64,000 nucleotides of DNA, from contig NW_024037063.1 in assembly GCF_015706575.1 (NCBI RefSeq), positions 20,894,927 to 20,958,926 of the forward strand, read 5' to 3'. Position 1 is the first letter of the stretch; the number at the start of each line of letters is the position of its first letter. This stretch comes from Patiria miniata (Eukaryota > Echinodermata > Asteroidea > Valvatida > Asterinidae). Position numbers and translations under genes: made by a program. Below, piece after piece: positions 11,325 to 22,700 of the stretch. The notes beneath the pieces are model-generated. The model searched no databases. It saw nothing but the letters and a program-made list of their open reading frames with translations, and was not told the origin of the DNA.

Positions 11325-13330
11325 GATTATCTCCAGAACCGGGCACCGTATGAAGTTGAAAATCGGCGGGTGTATTGCTCGGGACAGCAGTATGTGCAGT
11401 GCCAAGTTTGAAGTGGTTTGGAAGAGCGGTTCTCGAAAAAGCTGCAAAAAAGCAGTATTTTCTGTGGCCTAACGTGTCCGTATATAGCTTAGAACATAAC
11501 ACCACGCACTGCCGTTCTTTTCAATTGTTTACCTCATGTAAAGCTAAAGCGCGCGCGCTCAATATGACGCAAAAAAAAAAAAAAAAAAGGACTGCATGAC
11601 ACGCGCACGTGCAATGAAGGGCGATACCATTGGCCAGTATGGGTGAATAGCACTGCATACCACGCACATGTATATGTATGTACGTACACGTACATGGTGG
11701 CTCAATACGGGCACATTATTTTTGCAGTCGACTGATCGACCATTGTAGGCGGTCGAACTTCAAACTTGGCACAAACTTTGACGAGAGTGTGCGTTCAACC
11801 TGTGAAAACAACACCATTGAATCGCGTGTGTTCTTTGCACGAGCAGTTCTCACAAACTCTTGAAAAAGCTGCAAAAAAGCAGCATTTTCTGAGCCTCAAC
11901 GTGGCAGATTATATACCTAGAACACGCAAAGTCCTTTTCCATTGTTTACGTCATGTTTGAGCTAAAGCGCGCGTACTCAATAAGACGCAACAATGGAAAA
12001 AGGACGGGCACATCATGGGGCACATGCTTTGAAGGGCGGTACCATTGTCCAGTATGGGTGAAAAGCACTGCATAGTCATACCATGTTTCCGTATGTACAC
12101 GTACGTGAGTGGCTTCACGGGCACATGCATTTTGCCGTCGACTGGGCAACCATCACTGTGTAGGCGGTCGACTAAATAACTGAAGGGCGATACCATTGTT
12201 AAGTGGGGGTGACTATCTGTGTCAGGGGATGACGTGTACAAAGTGTGCGTTTACAAAATCTGTAAACTTGGCAGCCAACCTGTGAAAACAACACCATTGA
12301 ATCGTGTGCGTCGTTTGTATGAGTTCTCTGCCCTTTCCGAACAGGAACATTTTCAACGGGCCCTGCACTAGTCTATACTACAATTCAAGGAATCTCTGTC
12401 TGTCTGTCCGTCTGTCTGTCTGTCTGTCTGTCCGCCGATTATCTCCAGAACCGGGCACCGTATGGAGTTGAAAATCGGCGGGTGTACTGCTCCGGATAGC
12501 AGAATGTGCAGTGTCGAGTTTGAAGTGGTTTGGACGAGCGGTTCTCGAAAAAGCTGCAAAAAAACCCAGTATTTTCTGAGGCAAACGCGCCAGAATATAG
12601 CCTAGAACTCCACGCACTGCTGTTCTTTTCAATTGTTTACGTCATGTTAAAGCTAAAGCGCGCGTGCTCAATATGACGCAAACAATGCAAAAAGGACGAG
12701 CACGCGCACGTGCATTGTAGGGCGATACCATTGTCCAGTATGGGTGAATAGCACTGCGTACCATATGTTTCCGTACGTGATGACTGCACGGGCACATGCA
12801 TTTTGCAGTCGATTGAACCACTATTGTAGGCGGTGGATTGAGCAACCTTACTCACGTAGGTGAGTAGCTGCACGGGCGTATTGGTGAATATCAGTGCCGG
12901 GGATGGCCTGGCGACATGTACAAAGTGCGCTCAACCTATGAGTGTGAGTTTAACATGTGAAAACAACACAATTGAATCGTGTGCGTTGTTTGCCTGATAT
13001 GAGCATTTTGAAATTGCCCCTAACGAACAGGTGCATTTTTTTGACGGGCCCTGCAAAAATGACGGGCACATTGTAGGGCGATAAGCACTGCACACTATGT
13101 CTTCGTACGTACATATACGTGAGTGGCATGCACGGGCACATGCATTTTGTACTCAACTGAGCAACCATCACTGCACTGTATGTGCCGGGGGGGGGGGGGG
13201 TGACGACATTTTGTGAGTTTAACTTGCGAGTGTGCTTTCACACCATTGAATAATGTGCGTTGTTTGCACGAGCTGCAGTTCTCAACTGCCCCTTCCGAAC
13301 ACGCACATTTTCGACTGGCCCTGCACTAGT

Positions 13331-15204
13331 ACCTTTAATGGATTAAAAACCCTGGATATGCAACTAGAGTCGTCTTAATGACGATGCTATATGAGGTTGC
13401 TTATAGGTCGAAAGGGGTTCCGTTTCTTAAGCTGTTGAAAATATCGGAATGTTGTGCTTGATTGACAAATACCAAAAACAAAATGATAAATTTAATCATA
13501 AAATGTGATGTGTTCTCTTGAAAACGGACTCTTCTTGGTACCTCGTCAAAAAAACTGTTTTAATATTGTTAAAATAAGGATCTTCTCTTTGGCAATGTTG
13601 TGCCCTTTTAAAGGTTATGATGTACCAAAAGTGAAAACATAAATTGCCTGGTAAAGTTTTGGGTTATAATTTTAGCCAATTTTCTAATTCAACAAAGAAT
13701 AAAGGAAACTAGTTAAGTTTTATATGGCAAACATCACTTTTATGTTCGGAAATGTCTGAAATATCATAGATAGGTTTAAAAGAAAATAAATCAACCCACA
13801 TTTTTTTGGGGGAGGGGGAGGGGGCGCTCATCTCTAGTTTAGGTTTTACTAGGAAGACATGTATTTCGAGAAAAAAAAACACACATTACAAAATGTAGCC
13901 TGCATTTGGCTTCAATGTCACAACATGTATGCCCTACAAATTGATGCCGAGGATGATAAACATTGGTCCCAATTTCGTCCTGTTGAGGTCTTCGCAGATC
14001 TTAACAAGAAAATTGAAATACTTTGAAAGCCGAACATCGGACGAAATTCACGAAGAGAAGTAACCCTATGAAGCAACCTCCTAAAATTAAAAAAAAACGC
14101 GTCCGGTTATTGTTTATGTTGTGACGCCGTTGGATTGGAAACGATAACAGAAACGCAACTCAGCTTGTTGAACCCAACGACTATTAAACTCTAAATCAGA
14201 AAACGAGCAGGAAATTGTAGCCAGTAAAAGCAACAGACAAGTGCTGTGAGAGGAAATAATAAGACGGTCTTCCAGTCATAAAAAACGAACAGCAATATGC
14301 ATCAGACACTAAAAGAAGACACTTAGGTCTCGGATAATATCACGTGGCCAGACAATGCTCCCACGTCGGTAATAAAGACAACCTGGGGGGGGGGGGCAAT
14401 CTGTCCTGACAACGCACGAATGCTGAATGCAAGTTTCCCGCCAAACACGAGCCGGGTCTGCTTGCCTATCCAGCGTAGGAAATTGCGCGGTAAGCCAAGA
14501 CGGCAAGCTAGCCGCAGCTTTGATTGCAAAGTAGCAAAGTGCTCGTCGAGGAGCCCTCGCTAGCTTCCGCTAAACTATAATGTTGCGAAATGTTGTCATG
14601 GGCGAGCGGTAATGAAAAACCAGGGCCATCCATCAACATGAGGAAGGTTTCTTTTTTTTTTGACCTTTTTTTTTTAACTTCAGAGGAAATGTCAGTAAGC
14701 GGTGTGGCTTTCGCTCTGTAAAAATATAACTGTCATCATGATTCACGCTACTTTTCTTTGCAAACTGAGCGACATCTTTGCGCGCGTGTCAGTGGAAAAT
14801 GCAGTATAGAGAGAAAAATCGCACTCTAACTATTGCATGGGCTTTTTAGTGTCTGATGGATTTCTATCCGAACTTCTCGGAACAGTGTCGGCATTACATT
14901 TTGCAAGAACACTCTGGATGACTACTAATGAGCGTCAGCCAAAGACACACCGCGTGCGCGCACTGGCACGCGCGCGTATTACGCGGAGCGCGCCCCTGAA
15001 CGCTCACCAACGACAGGTGTCATCACGACGCATGAGAGCAACGCACCTGTTTTGGGGACGCGCGACGAAATTAGTGCACAAAAGGCTTTCAAAGAAGTAT
15101 GGTGTTTGGCAATATTATCACTGAATGCATACTTAAGGACGCAGTAAATATTTTCTTCCATTCAAATTAAGTAAAGCCTATACATCTTGGAATGATATAT
15201 ACTT
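13331..15204. other. Non-coding, no gene seen
   Basis: AT-rich DNA with poly-G runs near 13,800-13,825 and 14,385-14,396. The GC-rich patch at 14,940-15,070 (repeated GCGCGC) gives a chance ORF. Confidence 0.5.
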
Positions 15205-16468
15205 TTTATTGTCACCCCGGCAATAGGTCATCTGTCTTTTATTATAAAACGAGATTAAACTTAAATACAAACAAAACAAATCAAAACAAGAAAAGCTTTT
15301 TTCCCGTGTTGGTCCGAAAATTCCCCTATTTACATTTTAATGTAAAAATGTTCAAATGACAGTATTAAATTCTACGCATTTTGAAAAAGGAAAGAAAATA
15401 ATGCAGCAATATTTCATCCTTCTTCGGAGTGATTTCCTTCGTTGTCAATACGTCACGCCCGAGGAAGACGGACATCGGTCTGTGAGTTTTTGTGAGCGTC
15501 TCACCTCGGTGGTAATACCGGCCGGGGTTGCGAGCTCATGGTCGGTACACTATACCCGCCGCTAGCCACGCAAACCAATTACGGAACTCGATGGTCGGCA
15601 TCTTAAGCGATTTTTTTTTCTATTGGAATTAGTTATATTTTCCCTTTGGTAGATTTCTGAACCCTTTTCACCCCGATGTGCTCAGGGGTTTCGTTCTATT
15701 TCTTCATGCACCCGTACCATCTTCCATCACTGTTTAGCTGAGAAGGCGTGTGGTTCCCCCAGGGGCGGGGCAAGGTAGAAAGGGAGGGGGTTAATGCCCA
15801 ATAGCAGCCGGAGACTCCGAGAGTGAACAGGTAGAAACGGTGGTATAAAATTGCTCTCTTACTGAAAATGGACAAGGTGTCCCATCCCCAGCCCACCTTA
15901 ATTTTTCACAAAGCTGGTATTTATGGACGGTTTTATAGTGTCAAATGTATTATCAAAACTGCTGCAAATTCCTCACGTTTTCCGTAATGGCGGAAAAAAT
16001 GTAGGCTTCATGAGCCAAATGGGAAATGACAATTGTACATAAAAGAAGACAGTAATCGGATTTTAAAAAATTATACAGGGTATAACGTGTCATTTTGTAC
16101 ATTAAGAAGATTAATAAATCAACTTGAATACGAAAAAAAGTTGCATAACCAAAACCAAATTTTTATAGTACATTTCTGATACAGAACAGAACAAACGCTG
16201 TTCTCTCTGTTATCGAAATAAATTGAAATGAAGATAGAAATTACATCCCGAATTGAACGATCAGACATTTTTATGAAGCCTAGATTATGTATACATGGCA
16301 ACGCAAAGTAACATAATGAATGCCGAAGCTTGCCGATAATAGCCAAGGCTCGACGATGTTTGCCGATATTTGCCAATGCTTGCCGATGACTGTAGATGCT
16401 CTCCAGTGATTGCCGAAGCTTGCCAATTACAGCCCAGATCGGGAAATTTCGGACCGGTTCTCGGAAAA
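15205..16468 (-). other. Probable 3' UTR of the giant TSP1 gene
   Basis: Minus-strand sequence after the stop codon. The first canonical AATAAA I find on the minus strand is at 15205-15210, with a TATAAA variant near 16158-16163, so the 3' end is uncertain. The UTR contains a 10-bp minisatellite (16321-16430). Confidence 0.4.
16321..16430. repeat. 10-bp minisatellite, 11 copies
   Basis: Eleven head-to-tail decamers related to TGCCGATGCT run in perfect 10-bp register with point differences and no indels. They lie 39 bp beyond the stop codon of the giant TSP1 gene, so they should be transcribed in its 3' UTR. Confidence 0.85.
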
Positions 16469-16701
16469 CTATGGCACGGTCGATCGGAACGAAGACTTGA
16501 GAGAGTCGTCGGTGAACATCGGCTTGCCGCCCCGGTACTGCCTGGCGCCGTACACCTGTCGGAGCTTGACTGTCGTGCAAGCCACGAAGGCCATCGCGAC
16601 CAAGACAACGAAGACGACCAGAACGACCCAGGCCACCAGCTTATGGATCCGGCGGCGGGTCGGTGCGTTAACGCTCGGCCTGGGGGTGGAGGAGGCCAGA
16701 G
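16469..16701 (-). CDS. Exon 8: transmembrane helix, short tail and stop
   Basis: The acceptor (tctctacgaccag) is followed by a phase-1 frame encoding about 77 residues and TAG at 16469-16471. A Ser/Pro-rich juxtamembrane stretch and a basic RRRIHK motif precede a 20-residue hydrophobic segment (LVAWVVLVVFVVLVAMAFVA). A cytoplasmic tail of about 33 residues follows, ending SSFRSTVP. With the N-terminal signal peptide, the extracellular domains would face out and the tail in. The tail has no domain I recognise, although its serines and tyrosines could be phosphorylated. Basic residues lie on both sides of the helix, so topology rests mainly on the signal peptide and TSP1 domains. Confidence 0.85.
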
Positions 16702-19700
16702 CTGGTCGTAGAGAGAAGAGAAAAAGTCAGATTCTTATTATATCGGCTGGACCATTGAGGGCGTTCTTACGAAAACACGGGATGACGAACAATTCCTACG
16801 TCGTTCCTTCAACCTTTTATAAATGTTTTCCGAATCTAAACTGCGTCTCTGTATTCGTCTTGAGACTCAAGCTGCACGATTTATTTCTTGGACAAAACGA
16901 TTTTTTGTCAACTATAAGACTCTGTACTTATTTGAAGTTGGAGATGAACCCCAAGCTGAAACGATTCCGACATTTCAAACTTGGACGCACATTGTGCGAT
17001 TTCGTACAAACAACATACACAATGACATCATAGAACAATCACTAATGAAAAAAGGGCCCGATTCAAATAATTCATCAAACTCTCACCTTTGAGGCCGGCA
17101 TCCTCGCAGACCTTCCCTTCACCGTGACAGTCCTGGTCTTCGGTCATAGCGCCCTCACATGGTAGGGCGCCCTCACCAGCAGGATGGGGGCTGTCGCACA
17201 GTCGATGGCGCGTCTGCTCGCCAGGGCCGCACATGGCCGAGCACTGGGTCCACTCGGACCAGTCAGACCACTGACCGTCCACACGAGGTGTTTCTAGGGT
17301 TTTAAAAAGTTATCGAATAAAAAATAAAGTGGAAATCGCAGGAAAAAGGAAGAACACAATAGTAAAGGAACAGACTGCATTCCACCGCGTCTTGTAAAAG
17401 AATTTGCGTATGAACCGTCTTTTTTAATTGTTTTTTTAATTGAGTGACATTTTTAATTGTTCTCTACAGGAGGGAATAGTACCTATATCTAGAAAATGGC
17501 GTTTGTTGTCCCAGTACCAATAAAACCACCCCCTAGGATGGATAACTTACGTCCGATGGCAACTTGTATTTTCGCTAAAATATTTGAACAATTTGGTTCA
17601 CTTAAAGGTTAATCAACATCTCATTGTTTAGTCAAGCTACTAAATACAATGGACCGATCCAGTAAGCCCCGCCCAGTGCGCCCGTGGGCAAATTAACACG
17701 TGCTCCTCTCCAATGCCACACTGCATTTTCCTGCCGCGCGCATACGCGCGCGTGCACGCATGTCGGATTTTGGGCACGCATGTCGGACATAAATCACGGC
17801 TGTGATTGGTCAGAATACCATGGGGCGGTGCTTACTGGATCGGCCCATTGGTAGTGCCACCGATAACCCATATCATTCTGCAGTCTTACTTGCTACGGAT
17901 TTCAGTAAAGCTTTTGATAGAGTGGATCATCAGATAGTATAGGGTTTCCCGGCTATTTCATTAAAATTCACCAACTCTAATATTCAAATTCGTCTCAGAA
18001 AAAAAGTCACACGCTTTTACCAAAGCGATTTAGTCATTTACCATTCCATTTCAAAGTTCGGTCACCATATTTAAACACAGTGTCAAGAATATTCGTCATT
18101 ACAAATCAAATTCGTCTAAGCTGTTGCGAATGGCAGCATTTAGAGATTAAATTCGTCTTATTCCGATCAATTTAAAACTGCTTTTAATTAAATTAATCTG
18201 GCGTGTGTTACATGTTCCTAGTGCTCGAGGGCCATACAACAAAGTTTCTAGCCATGACAGGATAAGAATTATCGAATCATTTGAACATGATGCATGGGCA
18301 TTTAAAGAGTAAAAAAATAAAGACGACCATGTAAAAAAAAAAAGTTAACACGTGAAAAGCATAGGATTAAGTCAGCGTTCCAGATTCTATTCAAATTTAA
18401 CTCGCAAATGGCTTATTGAATATGCCTGCCTAGTTTGGTTCTCAAGTCTTAGTAAATCTCAAGTGGAATGTCTGGAGAAATTACAGCGAAATGCCCTCCC
18501 CATTATCTTAACAAAGGACCTTTGTAGAACTAAGTCTTTCAGGAAATGTATTCCCAGTTTGAGTTGTCACCTGTTTCTGTCAGACCTGAACAGTTTTTTT
18601 GTTAAATTTGGTCAATCACTGATCATTGCAAACAACAACAGAGACTGGCTCCCAACCCAACAGAAATAATCTCAGAAATACAATTGTGCTCAATCCAGAG
18701 TAGAACCAACAGCTACAAAAAAACCAGTCCAATCCCAACCTTGACTGCACTTCTCATTTCATGCAGTTAATTTTTACATAACAAGCCCTGGTGTTTATTT
18801 TAGTGGAGCTGGCCTCCTTGCCTTTTTGCATTTTACATGCTAAGTTTTTTGCACACTGTACATACAGAGTGATCAATTTTGTATATATTTTTATATTCTT
18901 AACTTATATTTTTAATGTCTTTTCTGTCTTCTGTAGTCCTTATCTTTTTTCTTCTTTGATTAATGAACTGCTCATAACTTCACATTTTTGTGAATTTCTA
19001 TGTATTTTAAACGTAATTCGCGAAAAACCAACGTCGACTTTCGTTCGGGTTGTATTTGTCGCGCTCACAACACTGTATTGATACGGTCATAATAGCTTCA
19101 TTGTTTGACGGTTTCTTATGAAATTAAATCTCGTACTGTTAAACATAATGACTAATCAGTGGACACAAATCAGCTTAATACATCTAGTATTTCTTGAGTC
19201 TGTTGTTGCCCCCAAAACGAGTTTGGTGGTGGAGATCGAGACCACTATTTACATGGTGTTAATATTATTGTGACCTGTAAATCGACTCCCACAGAACTAA
19301 AGTGATAATTACATGTTCTTCCAAATGTTTTTGTTTAAATACTCACAGCACTCCAAGGCGTTTGAAATTTTAATTTAATACATCGATTATTTCTTGAGTT
19401 GTTGCCCCCAAAACGAGTTTGTTCTGTATTTCAAAACTGAAATTGTGTCCAGTGATTTGTCATGATGACTGTGTAACATTATGCGATTTAATTTTATGGG
19501 AAACCGTCAAACAATAAAAAAAAATAATATGACGCAAGCAAAATATATTAAAGGCGAAAAATGCAAACCGAAGGAAACAAGAAAGTCAACGTCCATGGAA
19601 AAAATAAAAATCACACACTCGTTGTTTGGGCAATAGCCTGAGCCTACCAGACCCAGCTGTATTAAGTTGTAAGTTCAGCCAGTGATCGGTCTTGAAGTGT

Positions 19701-22700
19701 TACATAAGGAGATTCAATTTCGTGAGAAACCGTCAAACAACACCTAAAATATTCTTTCGAGAAAGGGCGCGCTAAAAAACTAGTGGTCTCGAACCAAGAC
19801 AAACGTGCACACGTGCCTACTTTAAGTTTCGGCTATTTCTCTTTTGCTGAATCGAGGCTCCAGACGATTTCGTTACGGGAAGTAAAGTCCGAAATTTTGC
19901 ACGAGATGAATAATACTAGTTGCCACTCAAGCACGACGATAAAACATGCTCCCATAGGAAAGCAAGTGCGAGGTGTATACCAGATCGTTGTGTGAAAATT
20001 AAAAAGACATTCGGTGCCTACGGGTGGGACCAGCATTTCAAAGGGACAAATTGGAATTACGTGTAGTTATCACTTAAGTCTACGGGAGTCGATTTACAGG
20101 TCTGAAACCCAAGAGGTCTGGCACCAACGCCTACTTTAATGTTCTTTCAATAGAGGGCGCGCCACTTAAATAGTGGTCTCAATCTCCAACACCAAACTCG
20201 TTTAAGGGGCAACAACTCAAGAGATACAACATGTATTAAAATGAATTTCCGTCCACTGATTTGTCATGATCGTCACCGACACCACGAAGTAGCACTCCAT
20301 GTGTTAAACCATATTTTTCAGTTTTCGATTTTTATTTTTTTATTTTTTTATACATTTTTAAACATTACTCATCAAGACCTACCATTGCACGAAGTTCAAA
20401 GCTTCAAGAGCTTTACTCTAATAATTACGCTAATTATCCATGGCAAGTATTGCGCGAAAGTGACAATTTTTGTTTTCACGAAGTAGCACTCAAGTTCCAT
20501 TTACCATTGTATAAAGCATGACGCACACTGTGCTCAAATGCGAGAGTGCGCGCTGACCTCCGTTTTCACGAAGTAACACTCACCTAGTGTTGTAATTGAA
20601 GCGTACTACTTCGTGAAAACAAAAATTCAAAGTTTCGCAGCTGTTTTGGTTCCACGAACTGGCACTCATCTTTTTTTTCTCTTATTTCTTGTTGATTTAA
20701 TATACAAACGGGTCAAAAACAGCACATTTAATACATTCAATACGTCAAATGTCCACAACGAGGAACCCAACTGAAAATACTCTGCAGTTTTGACGCAAAG
20801 TGTTGTTCTAGAAGGCGTTCAACTTAAGATGCCGTTTTTGATCCGATTGCTAGTTTTTACTGGTATGTATATGAGTGTTACTTCGTGGTGTCAGTGACGT
20901 TATGTTTAACATTACGATATTTCATTTCATAAGAAACCGTCAAACAATGAAGGTATTATGACCGTAACAATACAGTGTTTTAAGCGCAACAAACATTATC
21001 CGAATGAAAGTCAACGTGGATTTGTAATTGTCGCTTTAAAAAAAACACTACATTGTTGCGATGATAATATTGCGAACTTACCCTCAGATTTCATAATGCT
21101 GGTTTTGATTTTTGAGGTCAGGTCGCCCCGTGTAAGGTTCTTATGTTGTGCGGACACGTATTCGTTGTCGTACGTGGGTATTGTACTGGTATTCGAGCCT
21201 TGGCATCGTACCGTACATAGGAAACTTTGATGAAATGTATTCATACCTGGGCATCGGCGCGTGTCGCACGCCATTGTCTCCGCCCTGCTGCCTTCACAGC
21301 CGCTGGCCGGGATGATTAGACCTTCAATGAGGAGTTGACACACTCTGGTCCTTGACTGCTCACCTAAGCCGCAAGTAGCCGAGCAGTCACCCCAGGCTGA
21401 CCACTCTGTCCACCGGTCCATGGGGGAGTAGGGAGTCGTGGGCGAAGATGGCTCTGAGTTCCAAGAATTATTGCATACACAGTACAAAAATGCTCTCGAT
21501 TAGTCCCGTGGTTGAAATACAACTCGGAAAGGAAAACTTGGGGGAAAACCGATACTCAAGCCCCCAAATTGGCAGCGACATGAGTCGCATCTTCACTTAA
21601 GGTCTCTTGATTTGAGCTGACGGAACGATATTTGTTACCCTTACCTGGAGCTTTAAAAGTCGTGAGAGGGCGCAACACCATTGGTATCGTCGTCAGCACG
21701 GCATATGGCGCTTGCGTAGTCTCAGCTGCCCAAGCACCAACTATAAATAAATCAAAGCTCAAATGTACATAAATAGGGAACATGCCATCTATTCTTGGGT
21801 CGCGCTATTCACGTGTTGGCGGCAGAAACAGGAACCATATTTTCACACCCGAAAAAGAATCGAATCTCAGATGCTCATCTCTGATTTTATAGAGCCCTCG
21901 TAAAATTAATGTGTTCGTTGTCAAATTGGTGAACCGTGAATTTATGATGCTCGCAATAGTTAAAATCGGCCACCCCACAATCCTCTGTGTTTCCCTCACA
22001 TGATCCTGTGCAGGAACTTGATTAGTCTGTTTACCCTTCAGTCTTGATTGAGTCCGCTTGAAATGAACATGCTCGTTAATCCCGGGACATACCGTTATTT
22101 CGTTTTACCGTTTTGCATTTCCTCAAAACAAAAACACTAAACAAACCATTGACCGTCTTGTCGTTTTACAGTTTTGTAAAACGGTCAAACGGTATTAAGA
22201 TAAATACGGTCTCTCTGTTTTATAAGTTTAATAAAATTCATTACAGCATAACGATCAATGATTTTTGTTTTACAGTTTTACACAAATAACTTTGAAAAAC
22301 AGCAAATGAAGCAACTAACCGTTTATCGATTTCAACAATCAAGAAAAACAACAAAAAGGTCATGTTTTTTGTGACCGTTAAACTTGAATAGCGCCCTCAA
22401 TCAACTAAAAGTAATCACGCAACCCGATCGTCATTGTACACTTACACTGTACAATTATTATGTAATCATTTACCATTCTTTCTAATCACAATATCGGGCG
22501 TTACACTATTGACAGCGCACTCTGTTCCTATTTTCTTTTTTTTAGCGCGTTCATTGTTACGCCGAATTGCCTATTCAACTTCACTCTCGATGTAGGAACC
22601 ACCCCTCTCTCAAACTATTCTTCTTTTGTTTCTTTTCTCTCAATTAACCATTCGTTTCACGTAGCGCGACCATTCGGTGCTGGTACTGGTCTCGCACACA

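Larger units (their letters stand above)
9010..13330. repeat. Irregular array of 0.7-1.1 kb repeat units
   Basis: Four units each begin with TACTACAATTCAAGGAATCT-like sequence and a TCTG/TCCG tetranucleotide run. A conserved block of about 200 bp follows (CCGATTATCTCCAGAACCGG...GAAGTGGTTTGGACGAG), starting near 9,013, 10,572, 11,267 and 12,366. Shared later blocks are GTTTACGTCATGTTAAGCTA, AGGGCGATACCATTGTCCAG, TGTGAAAACAACACCATTGA and GGCCCTGCACTAGT. Junctions GGCCCTGCACTAGT at about 10,563, 11,265, 12,361 and 13,319 show spacings of about 700, 1,100 and 960 bp. A MITE interrupts unit 1. Units carry poly-G runs (about 11,131 and 13,187). Confidence 0.85.

Noticed and set aside
9010..13330. 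CRISPR-like or regular satellite array
   Set aside because: Unit spacing is irregular, repeats are long and diverged, and the host is a eukaryote.
16410..17033. 207-codon plus-strand open frame
   Set aside because: Antisense to the transmembrane exon and 3' UTR minisatellite; no start, splice or domain support, while the minus strand gives a coherent TM exon.
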